Shown: positions 57,027-64,000 of the stretch, in pieces | Layout: the number at the start of each line of letters is the position of its first letter | Numbering within the stretch: position 1 is the stretch's first letter | NCBI RefSeq assembly: GCF_019880305.1 | Contig: NZ_CP082301.1 | Location: forward strand, 496,001-560,000 | DNA from: Streptomyces decoyicus | GTDB lineage: Bacteria; Actinomycetota; Actinomycetes; Streptomycetales; Streptomycetaceae | Length of the DNA stretch: 64,000 nt | Direction: 5' to 3' | Translations under genes and position numbers: made by a program | Notes under the pieces: model-generated | What the model saw: the letters and a program-made list of their open reading frames with translations, nothing else | What the model was told of the DNA's origin: nothing | Databases searched by the model: none

Positions 57027-59231
57027 CTACGAGCCCCCGTTGACGACCGCCCGCTCCACCGCGCCGTCCTCGACGTGCCATGTCTTGAGGATCTTCGCGT
57101 ACTCCCCGTTCCTGATGAGGCGGTCGAGGGCTTCCCGTACGGCGTCGCGCAGGGCCGTGTTGGTCTTGGCGACCGCTACACCGTAGCGAAGGGGTTCGAG
57201 CTGCTCGCCGCTGAGTTCGAGGGCGGTGCCGCCGGCGCGGGTCGCGGCGGTGTGGGCCGCGACCGGGAAGTCGTCGAGGCAGGCGGCGGACCGGCCCTTG
57301 GCGACGTCGTCGTAGACCTCAGCCGGTGAGTCGAACTCCCGGATCTTCAACTTCTCGGGGGCCTGCCGGTTCAGCTGGTCCAGGTAGTCACGGGCGAGCG
57401 TGCCGCGCTGGACGGCGACGTTCCTGCCGGACAGGTCTCCGGGGGCCTTGACACCCTCCGGGTTGCCCTTGCGGACGACGAGCACCAGCCCGGCCTCGAA
57501 GTAGTCGACGAGATCGACGCCGCTGCCGGTCGTCGTGCCGTCCGCGCGCCCCTCCTGACGGTCCTTGGTGTCGGTCATCGCCGACATGACCAGGTCGAAG
57601 CGGTTCACGTGCAGGCCGATGAGGAGGGTGTCGAAGGTGACGTTCACGAACTTGACGCGCAGGCCCAGCTCACGTCCGAGGGCGTTCGCGAGGTCGACGT
57701 CGAGACCGGCGGGCTTGCCGTCCCTGACGAACTCCATGGGCGGGTAGGCGATGTCCGAGCCGATGGTGACGATGCCCTTGTCGCGCATCTCCTTCGGCAA
57801 CCGGGCGGACGGGGCCCCGATGGCCGAAGGGTTCCCGCCCGGCTTGGAGCCGCCGGACGGTTTCCTGCTGCCGCCGGGCTTGCCCCCGGCGCCGGTACTG
57901 CCGCCGTCCCCGCCGTCCGGCCGAAGCGTCCAGGCCAGTGCCCCGCCACCGACTCCGACCCCGACGACGGACAGCGCGGCGAGCACACGGCGTCGGCTCG
58001 GCCCCGGGGACGCGGGCTGCCCAGGGGACGCGGTCTGCTCAGGGGGGTGCGGAGGCCGGTCCGGGGGGACGGCGTGCGGCCCCGGCGGCGGAGCGGGACT
58101 GTGGCGCTCCTGCGGCGGAGTGGCGAGAGCTGGGCCGTACCCGTCCGGGGACGGAGTGGCGAGGCCGGGCCCGTACTGGCCCGGGGACGGAGTGGGGGGC
58201 TGCGGAGGCGCGGGGGTGCTCGCGGGCGGCGGCACGTCGTACGACGGCGGGGCCGGTGCACCGTCCGCCGTCGTACTGGTCGGCAGCCGGTCGTAGGGGA
58301 CGTCGGCGGGCCCCTCGGCCGGGGGCCGCAGCGCGGACATGTCCGGGGCCCTGGGGTCGCTGAGCTGCGCGGACAGGCGGCGTAGCTGTACGGCGAGGGG
58401 CTCCGGCAGCCAGTCGCCGTAGGGGCCCGGTGCGCCCACCCGCGCCATGAGGGCGGGCAGAGCGGGCCGCCGCTCCGGCTCCTTCGCCAGGCAGCCCGCC
58501 GCCAACTCCCGCAGGTCGTATGAGAGTTCGTCGAGGCGCGGCTCCTCGTGCACGGTGCGGTACATGAGGACCTGCGGATCGGCGTTCCCGTAGGGGCCGC
58601 CGCCCGTCGCCGCGTACACGACCACCCCGCCCAGCGCGAACACGTCCGCCGCGCCCGTGACCTCGGGGCCCGTCATGACGAGTTGCTCGGGCGCCATGAA
58701 CCCCGGGGTGCCGAGGGCGGTGCCGGTCGTCGTCAGGGCGGTGTCCGCGGCGGAGTGCGCAATACCGAAGTCGATGACGCGCGGGCCCTCGGCGGTGAGC
58801 AGGATGTTCGACGGCTTGAGGTCGCGGTGCACCAGCCCGTGCGCGTGCACCGCCGTCAGGGCGTGCAGCAGGCCCGCCGTCAGCAGCCGCACCGCGTGCT
58901 CGGGCAGCGGCCCGCAGTCGTGCACGGCATCGGTCAGCGAGACACCCGGCACGTACTCGGTCGCCATCCAGGGCACGTCGTCGTGTGGCGCGGCATCGAC
59001 CACCGGCGCCACGAACGGTCCGCCCACCTGCTGGGCGGCGGATACCTCACGGGCGAAGCGAGCACGGAAGCCCCGGTCGTCGGCGAGTTCGGAGCGCGCG
59101 GTCTTCACCGCCACCGGCCGCCCGTCCGCCGCGCGGCCGAGATAGACCCGTCCCATACCGCCGCCACCGAGCAGCCCGATGATCCGGAACGGGCCGATCT
59201 GCTGCGGATCATGCTTCGCCAGCGGTCGCAC
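57027..59231 (-). CDS. Ser/Thr protein kinase fused to an extracellular amino-acid-binding (SBP_bac_3) domain
   Basis: The 734-aa protein starts at GTG 59231 (MRPLAKHDPQQIGPFRIIGL) after GGGGG. The kinase (about 12-270) has LGGGGMGRVY, VAVKTARSEL, HRDLKPSNILL, DFGIAHSA and GTPGFMAPEQ. A Pro-rich linker of about 130 residues leads to a single helix near 418 (VLAALSVVGVGVGGGALAWT). Residues about 480-734 are a family-3 solute-binding domain (IVTIGSDIAYPPMEFVRDGK; GLDVDLANALGRELGL). The kinase is therefore likely to be controlled by an extracellular amino acid or similar ligand. Confidence 0.92.
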   Translation of the reverse strand: MRPLAKHDPQQIGPFRIIGLLGGGGMGRVYLGRAADGRPVAVKTARSELADDRGFRARFAREVSAAQQVGGPFVAPVVDAAPHDDVPWMATEYVPGVSLTDAVHDCGPLPEHAVRLLTAGLLHALTAVHAHGLVHRDLKPSNILLTAEGPRVIDFGIAHSAADTALTTTGTALGTPGFMAPEQLVMTGPEVTGAADVFALGGVVVYAATGGGPYGNADPQVLMYRTVHEEPRLDELSYDLRELAAGCLAKEPERRPALPALMARVGAPGPYGDWLPEPLAVQLRRLSAQLSDPRAPDMSALRPPAEGPADVPYDRLPTSTTADGAPAPPSYDVPPPASTPAPPQPPTPSPGQYGPGLATPSPDGYGPALATPPQERHSPAPPPGPHAVPPDRPPHPPEQTASPGQPASPGPSRRRVLAALSVVGVGVGGGALAWTLRPDGGDGGSTGAGGKPGGSRKPSGGSKPGGNPSAIGAPSARLPKEMRDKGIVTIGSDIAYPPMEFVRDGKPAGLDVDLANALGRELGLRVKFVNVTFDTLLIGLHVNRFDLVMSAMTDTKDRQEGRADGTTTGSGVDLVDYFEAGLVLVVRKGNPEGVKAPGDLSGRNVAVQRGTLARDYLDQLNRQAPEKLKIREFDSPAEVYDDVAKGRSAACLDDFPVAAHTAATRAGGTALELSGEQLEPLRYGVAVAKTNTALRDAVREALDRLIRNGEYAKILKTWHVEDGAVERAVVNGGS

Positions 59232-59351
59232 CAATACCCCCACCCGAGCCGGCAGTTGTCCGACACCATTCTGCACGGGTCCGAAGGCTGCGACGGAGGC
59301 TATACGGCGGTGGTGCCGTGGGGCGGGGTGGTGGGGCTGTGGAGTGGTGGG

Positions 59352-59400
59352 GGCTGTGGTGTGGTGGTGGGGCTGTGGTGTGGTGGTGGGGCTGTGGTGC
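59352..59400. repeat. 19-bp G-rich tandem repeat upstream of the sensor kinase
   Basis: GGCTGTGGTGTGGTGGTGG is repeated at 59352-59370 and 59371-59389, with a partial third copy to 59400. The plus strand is rich in GG and GGGG runs and could form a G-quadruplex. The interval 59232-59902 contains no gene I can support. Confidence 0.8.
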
Positions 59401-59902
59401 GGCCGACGCCGCATCCGCGGGGGGCCGTACCTGGCGCGCACGGCGTGCGGCCGGAGCCCCCGGTACGTCAGCGAGGGCATAACGGTCGGCGGCGCACACG
59501 CACCTCGGCCGGCACGCACCTCAGCTGGTCTCTCGGCCGTCGTCCCGCACACAGCGGGCGCCCGGGGGACGGCGGACACCTGTTGCCGGTTGCACGCCAC
59601 ACCATGACCCGATCGGCGGAATGCGTCGGCGCCGAGGACGGCGTGCTGGATGCCGCCCGCACGATCGCCCACGTCAGCGGGGATTCCCTGCCGATCATCG
59701 GCCCCGAAACCCTCTCGACCGGCGGCAGGCGCAGGCGACCGCCGAGCCGGGCCGTCAGTGCGACGTGCCGGTCCTTTCGTGTCGCGTCCGGCGGCTTTTG
59801 GGAGTGGAGTGGAAGCGCACGCCCGTGAGCTGGAACATGCGTCGGCCGCGGGCGCGCCGCACATCGCCGAGACCGACAGCACAGCGACCGAGGAGCTGCA
59901 TC

Positions 59903-60229
59903 ATGCCTGCAGGGACGAGCAAGAAGCGCGAGCGGCAGTACGAGCACATCAAGGACAACGCCAAGGAGCACGGGGTCTCCGAACGGCGCGCGAAGGAGAT
60001 CGCCGCGCGTACCGTCAACAAGGAACGTGCAAGTTCCGGCGAGGCCGGGTCCGCGAGCAGGACCTCCACCCGGGACCCCAAATCCGCCCCGCAGCGCGGC
60101 GGCGAACGCTCCCGCAGCGGGACCCAGGGCCCCACCAGGGACCAGTTGTACGAGGAGGCCAGGAAGAAGAACGTCGACGGCCGCTCGTCCATGAACAAGG
60201 AGCAGCTGCGCAGGGCCGTCGGACGCTGA
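59903..60229 (+). CDS. Small basic protein with a C-terminal Rho-N-like (DUF7218-type) segment
   Basis: The 108-aa protein starts at ATG 59903 after GAGGAG. The N-terminus MPAGTSKKRERQYEHIKDNA is followed by EHGVSERRAKEIAARTVNKE, a ChaB-like helical region. A Ser/Arg-rich linker leads to TRDQLYEEARKKNVDGRSSM and KEQLRRAVGR, a Rho termination factor N-like helix pair. Such proteins are often labelled plasmid stabilisation proteins, but their function is unproven; nucleic-acid binding is plausible. Confidence 0.8.
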   Translation: MPAGTSKKRERQYEHIKDNAKEHGVSERRAKEIAARTVNKERASSGEAGSASRTSTRDPKSAPQRGGERSRSGTQGPTRDQLYEEARKKNVDGRSSMNKEQLRRAVGR

Positions 60230-60320
60230 CCTCACCCGCGATGTCGGCCGTTTGGCCGCTGTGGAGTGTCACCGCGGACAGCTCCGCTGTCGCGGGCCTG
60301 CCGGAGGGCAGAATGGCCTG

Positions 60321-61460
60321 ATGAGGGTGTTGCCGGTGTTGTCCCAGGTACGCCGTTGGGTTCCCGCCGTGGTGATCGCTCTCGCGGCGTTGGTAGATCT
60401 GCTGACACCTCCTTCGGTGTCCTCCACTCCCCTGCTGGCCGTGGCCCCGGTGACGGCGGCTTCGCTGCTCAGCCCGGCGGGCATCATCGGCATCGGCATT
60501 ACGGCGATGGCGGTGCAGGCGGGTCTGGCGTTCGTCGACGGGTCCTACGCCTGGCAGGGCGACGCGGCTGTCCAGATCACCCTGGCGGCCGTCACCGCAC
60601 TCGCCGTCGGCCTGAACCGGTCCCTGCGCACCCAGCACGTCAGCGCCAGCCGGGCCCGCTACGCCGCGGAGGTGGCCCAGCGCGCCGTCCTGCCCACACC
60701 TCCCAGCCGGCTGGGGGACCTGCGGATCGCCGCCCGCTATGTGCCGGCCGAAGACATGGCGCTGATCGGCGGCGATCTCTACGTGATGCAGGAGACGCCG
60801 TTCGGGGTGCGCGCCATGGTCGGCGATGTGAGGGGCAAGGGCCTCTCCGCCGTCACGGCGGTCAGCGTCGACATCGGGGTCTTCCGCTACGCAGCCGACC
60901 ACGAACCCGACCTGCCCGCGCTGGTGAACTGCATGGAGGAGGCCCTGCTGCGCGAAAGCCAGCGCCGGGAGGGCCTGGACGCGACCGAGGGGTTCACCAC
61001 TGCACTGATCGTTCAGTTCTCCCACGACCTGGACCAGGTCCATATCGTCAACCGCGGCCATCCCGCCCCGCTGCTGCTGCACGCGGACGGCCGAGCGCGC
61101 GTACTGACGCCGGGAGAGGAAGCACCGCCGTTGGGCATCGCAGCCCTGGGGACCTGGACGTCACCGGTGGAGACGCACCCGTTCCCGCCCGGGTCCATGC
61201 TGTTGTGCTTCACCGACGGCGTCACCGAGGCCCGCGACCCTGCCGGCACCTTCTACGACCCCGCGCAGCGGATCCCCCACATGGTGCAGTCCTATCTGCG
61301 CCAGACCAGCCATTTCCCGGAACCGTCGACGGTCCTCGACCTCCTGGCCCGCGACGTCAGCCGCCACAGCGGCGGCGCCCCCCAGGACGACCAGGCCCTC
61401 CTCGCCCTGCACCGGCCCCTGCCGCAACAGGACCTCCTCGCCCGGCCTCTCGGACAGTAG
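60321..61460 (+). CDS. Membrane-anchored PP2C/SpoIIE-type protein phosphatase
   Basis: The 379-aa protein is called from ATG 60321. Three to four helices fill residues 10-110, followed by a short linker (RYAAEVAQRAVLPTPPSRLG). The SpoIIE domain has ALIGGDLYVMQ and MVGDVRGKGLSAVTAVSVDI (metal-binding Asp), FTTALIVQFS, and LLCFTDGVTEARD near the end. These phosphatases usually dephosphorylate anti-anti-sigma factors. No anti-sigma or STAS gene is adjacent. The protein lacks an extra N-terminal sensor such as GAF or PAS. Confidence 0.9.
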   Translation: MRVLPVLSQVRRWVPAVVIALAALVDLLTPPSVSSTPLLAVAPVTAASLLSPAGIIGIGITAMAVQAGLAFVDGSYAWQGDAAVQITLAAVTALAVGLNRSLRTQHVSASRARYAAEVAQRAVLPTPPSRLGDLRIAARYVPAEDMALIGGDLYVMQETPFGVRAMVGDVRGKGLSAVTAVSVDIGVFRYAADHEPDLPALVNCMEEALLRESQRREGLDATEGFTTALIVQFSHDLDQVHIVNRGHPAPLLLHADGRARVLTPGEEAPPLGIAALGTWTSPVETHPFPPGSMLLCFTDGVTEARDPAGTFYDPAQRIPHMVQSYLRQTSHFPEPSTVLDLLARDVSRHSGGAPQDDQALLALHRPLPQQDLLARPLGQ

Positions 61461-61602
61461 CCGGTCCCGCAGCAGCCCGGGGCGAGCCGCCCCGGGGCAG
61501 CGGCGGCATGACTGCCCGGACGGGAGGGCCATCGGCGTGCTGTCCCGTGGCACACGCGAGCCGCACACCATGACCCGGGGCGGATCGAAGTAGAAAGTCC
61601 GC

Positions 61603-62043
61603 ATGCATGACAGCGACCAGTCGGCAGCCACCGGGCCTGATCCGGTGCCGTGCGACCTGTGCGGAGTAGCCGCCCCTCCGGCCTCACAGCTCTTCAGCCT
61701 GGTGCCGGACTCTTCCGTCATCCACCCCTACGATCCGGAGCAGGACGGTCTGCGACGCCTCGTGGCCTGCGGCCCCGATCACCTCGGTGAGCTCCGGCAG
61801 CAGTACCGGCAGCGTCCGTACGTCAAGGAAGAGCTCTGGGCCGGCAAAATCGCCCGCGCCCTCGGCTCCCAGCCGGACCTCGATGAAGAAGAGCTGGCCG
61901 AGGTGACGGGCCTGAACTTTCTTCAGATCGAGCGCACCCTGACCTGGGAAAGCGAACGCTTCCTGAGCGATCAGACCCCACCGGGCGATCACGAACGGCC
62001 GGGAGACACCTCCGGCACGACGGACGACAAGGGCTCGGGCTGA
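61603..62043 (+). CDS. Hypothetical protein with N-terminal Cys pair
   Basis: The 146-aa protein starts at ATG 61603. A CDLCG motif near residue 17 and one further Cys near 52 (LVACGPDHLGELRQQYRQRP) might bind zinc. The centre is helical (YVKEELWAGKIARALG; DEEELAEVTGLNFLQIERTL), and the C-terminal 20 residues are disordered. Proteins of this build recur in Streptomyces but I cannot assign a function. Confidence 0.7.
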   Translation: MHDSDQSAATGPDPVPCDLCGVAAPPASQLFSLVPDSSVIHPYDPEQDGLRRLVACGPDHLGELRQQYRQRPYVKEELWAGKIARALGSQPDLDEEELAEVTGLNFLQIERTLTWESERFLSDQTPPGDHERPGDTSGTTDDKGSG

Positions 62044-62223
62044 CGCCGGCCGCCGGTCTTCTCGCCACGTATACGTCATTGCCGCCACCGGCCGCTGCAC
62101 CCACCAGCCGCGTACTCCCACCGGCGCCTCAGCCGCACCCGGCCGTCTACTCCCACCGGCCGTGTGCTCCCACGGCACTGCCGACCTCGCAAAGCCAGGG
62201 CCGTTCGGCCGGGCCGGCGTGGT

Positions 62224-62460
62224 TCAGGCCTCGGGCCCGTAGGCGCCGAAGCCCCGGCAGACCAGCTCCTCACGGAAGGTCAGTGCCTCAGCAACGGCCT
62301 GGCCCCGCTCATTGCGGTAGTTGATGACCACGGTGTCCACGGATGCGCGGACATCCTCGACAGTGAAATGAACATCAGGCAGCTGCCGGAGCCCCTCGGG
62401 ACCAGTACGCGCGCAAAGCATCCTTGCCGCGCACCTCACCGGACGAGCCACCTGTTGCCA
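62224..62460 (-). pseudogene. SnoaL-like (NTF2-fold) protein remnant with a frameshift
   Basis: The last 52 codons read LPDVHFTVEDVRASVDTVVI, NYRNERGQAVAEALTFREEL and VCRGFGAYGPEA, the C-terminal beta-sheet of a SnoaL-like protein. The preceding helix (GGSSGEVRGKDALRAYWSRG) is in a different frame, and the two meet near 62385-62400. The first helices are lost. SnoaL-fold proteins are cyclases or ligand-binding proteins; this copy is dead. Confidence 0.65.
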
Positions 62461-62658
62461 GTCGCCGTCCGCCGAAGCATTCGGTCGCGCGGCGCTCTCG
62501 CCCTCCAGCAGGAGATGCGGAGTCCGACCAGTGACCGGCCGGGCAGACCAGCCCCGGACCGGTGACCAACGCCGCTCGTTGCGCGTCCAGTTCAGGTCCG
62601 AGCACGGCGCTGGCACGGGTCGGCTCGAACGTCCAGGGGCCGGCCGAACCGCTCGGTC

Positions 62659-62859
62659 TCAGTTCGTCCGACGGGACCGGGCAGAGACGCTTGCGGTGCG
62701 GGAGGAGGTGGCAGGCATCTCGAGCTCGTCCTCCGGGTCGGCTTCGAGGTAGTTGTCCCCGTAGACCGGTTCGATGAAGACGTTGCTGTAGTCGGGCTTT
62801 GCGGGACGAGGGACATGGGCGGCGACCTCGTTGTGCTGCTGCGGTGCTGAAGGGGACAT
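62659..62859 (-). CDS. Small acidic protein, 66 aa, unknown
   Basis: ATG 62859 (MSPSAPQQHNEVAAHVPRPA) to stop at 62659 encodes an acidic central segment, KPDYSNVFIEPVYGDNYLEA, rich in Tyr and Asp, and a basic Ser/Arg tail. The gene starts 17 bp after the stop of an upstream coding remnant, so they may have formed an operon. Length and composition would allow a ribosomal-peptide precursor, but no modification enzyme is adjacent. The assignment as real gene is moderate. Confidence 0.5.
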   Translation of the reverse strand: MSPSAPQQHNEVAAHVPRPAKPDYSNVFIEPVYGDNYLEADPEDELEMPATSSRTASVSARSRRTN

Positions 62860-62875
62860 GTGGTTCCTTGGTGTT

Positions 62876-63118
62876 TTACGGCTGTGAGCGGTGGTCAGGC
62901 TGCGATGGTGGCTCGGTCGGGCCCACCTCGACGAGGGTCTGGATGCGGCGCGGGCCGGCCAGCACGTCGGGGGCCGATACCGCGGCCCAGATGTCGGCGA
63001 GGTGCAGCTTCGCCGACGCGGCCGTGGAGACGATGCTCTCGGGCCCGTCCGGTGTGACGTCGTACCGGGTGTCAGTGTCGGCGAGCGGCTGTGAATCGCT
63101 CCAGATCCTCTATTCGAT
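62876..63118 (-). pseudogene. Unidentified gene remnant (about 80 codons) upstream of the 66-aa ORF
   Basis: The minus-strand frame ending in TAA at 62876-62878 reads like real protein: SDSQPLADTDTRYDVTPDGP, ESIVSTAASAKLHLADIWAA, VSAPDVLAGPRRIQTLVEVG. It is closed upstream by TAG at 63119-63121 and has no start codon after that. It looks like the 3' end of a gene whose beginning has been lost. I do not recognise the family. Confidence 0.45.
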
Positions 63119-63299
63119 GATCATGTTACGTGATCGGGCTCGGCAAAGCGCGTCGGACGACGCATGGGGTGAGCCCTCCCACGTTCGGATGGGTGGACCG
63201 CAGGCCCGGTGCTCTCCGCGCGAGTGGCTTCGGGAGGCATTTTGAGGAGGCGGCCCCGGTGAGGGTAGCGCGGGGAACGCTTGGGGAGCGCATCGGCGG

Positions 63300-64000
63300 T
63301 CAGGTCGTTTCCGGTGCCGTGGTACCAGCGTAGTGATCGGCGATCTCGTCGCTGGTCGTGAGCCACACCCCTGGGTGGTTGGCGATGTACTCGAGCGCCT
63401 GGTCCAGGTACCTGTGCCGGAAGGGCTGGTTGATGACGAAAGGGTGCAGGACCAGCGACATCACGCGGCCGCTGTTCTCCGCATCGGCGTAGAGCTGGTC
63501 GAGTTGATCTTTGACGAGCTGGAGGAAGTCCGGGCCGCTCAGGCTCTTGCCGACGAACAGTTGGACGTCGTTGACCTCGATGGAATAGGGCACGCTCAGC
63601 ATGCCCGGCACGTTCAATCGGTAGGGCTGGTCGTCGTTGGCCCAGTCGAGCACGTAGTCCAGGCCCAGCTCGGCGAGCAGCTCGGGCGTGCGGAAGGTCT
63701 CGGTGAGCGCCGGGCCCAGCCAGCCGCGCGGCTTGCGTCCGGTCGCCTTTTCGATGGTGCCGATCACCTCGGCCAAGTAGGAGCGCTCCTCTTCCGGGGA
63801 CATACCGGCTTGGAGGACGGAGTTGTTCTTGCCGTGGGCGGCCCAGACCCAGTCCCGGTCCCGACCCGCTCGGATGATCTGCGGGTAGCGCCCGGCGACG
63901 TCGGAATTGAGCATCACACTTGCGCGAATCCGGTGCCGGTCGAGGCTCTCGATCAGCCGCCAGATGCCCACCCGGGGCCCGTAGTCGCGCCAGCCATAGT
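63300..64000 (-). CDS. Polysaccharide deacetylase-family protein (NodB-like), 5' end beyond the window
   Basis: The frame is open to the right edge (YGWRDYGPRVGIWRLIESLD...), so about 233 C-terminal residues are visible and the start is missing. Features fit the allantoinase/PuuE-like branch of the NodB fold: ASVMLNSDVAGRYPQIIRAG, GLDYVLDWANDDQPYRLNVP, VMSLVLHPFVINQPFRHRYL and a final VWLTTSDEIADHYAG. Metal-binding residues of the first motif would lie upstream, outside the window. Family members remove acetyl or amide groups from glycans or ureides. Confidence 0.82.
   Translation of the reverse strand, partial: YGWRDYGPRVGIWRLIESLDRHRIRASVMLNSDVAGRYPQIIRAGRDRDWVWAAHGKNNSVLQAGMSPEEERSYLAEVIGTIEKATGRKPRGWLGPALTETFRTPELLAELGLDYVLDWANDDQPYRLNVPGMLSVPYSIEVNDVQLFVGKSLSGPDFLQLVKDQLDQLYADAENSGRVMSLVLHPFVINQPFRHRYLDQALEYIANHPGVWLTTSDEIADHYAGTTAPETT

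Noticed and set aside
59252..59902. Extension of the sensor kinase upstream to 59882
   Set aside because: The extra 217 codons read through G-rich tandem repeats and have shadow-like composition; the kinase domain begins naturally after GTG 59231.

Overview
The window reads as a Streptomyces chromosome. GC is very high throughout, third codon positions are almost all G or C, and GTG starts are common. Gene families are typical of the genus: a ScfR/RamB-type regulator beside the glyoxylate genes, a MmyB-type XRE regulator, HelR, eukaryotic-type kinases, a SpoIIE-type phosphatase and many DMT/ABC transporters. I see no rRNA, tRNA, CRISPR array or intact transposase.

Layout. 1-4.5 kb: the C-terminal part of an ArgG-like protein, an EamA exporter, a decayed YciI-family remnant, and a secreted SGNH hydrolase with a PKD domain. 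4.6-9.6 kb: a tandem repeat, a 168-bp MITE with perfect 25-bp ends, then a sulfur-responsive type leader peptide followed by an ssuA-ssuB-ssuC-tauD-like sulfonate uptake and desulfonation operon. 9.7-13.3 kb: a divergent SDR/XRE pair and a membrane Ser/Thr kinase. 14-21.7 kb: an RpiR-type regulator divergent from a C45 peptidase/acyltransferase that is translationally coupled to a complete oligopeptide ABC transporter. 21.8-28 kb: a minus-strand unit of histidine kinase, response regulator, LolD-like ATPase and FtsX-type permease. 28.2-33.6 kb: a truncated BtuF-like gene, then the ScfR/RamB-like regulator divergent from aceA and aceB (glyoxylate shunt). 33.7-39.9 kb: a secreted protein, a YncE-like pseudogene, an MFS pump and pyruvate carboxylase, which supplies the same oxaloacetate/malate node.

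40.3-46.2 kb: two EamA exporters, the second divergent from a frameshifted LysR gene, then a rifamycin-associated-element-like palindrome, a 47-codon glycosyltransferase stub and helR. 46.3-52.2 kb: small hypotheticals, an LLM oxidoreductase, a class-3 lipase with IPT/TIG repeats, and the housekeeping argG under two ARG-box-like palindromes. 52.4-54.7 kb: an operon of a right-handed beta-helix protein and a small helical protein that share an unusual conserved segment; this is the best candidate for an undescribed system here. 55-61.5 kb: a nitrobindin-like protein, an alpha/beta hydrolase, a Ser/Thr kinase fused to an extracellular amino-acid-binding domain, a small Rho-N-like protein and a SpoIIE phosphatase. 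61.6-64 kb: a hypothetical protein, a decayed SnoaL-like gene, a 66-aa acidic small ORF with a gene remnant, and a polysaccharide deacetylase-like gene running off the window.

A recurring theme is decay: at least five broken genes (YciI, YncE, LysR, glycosyltransferase, SnoaL) and one truncated gene (BtuF) lie between intact operons.
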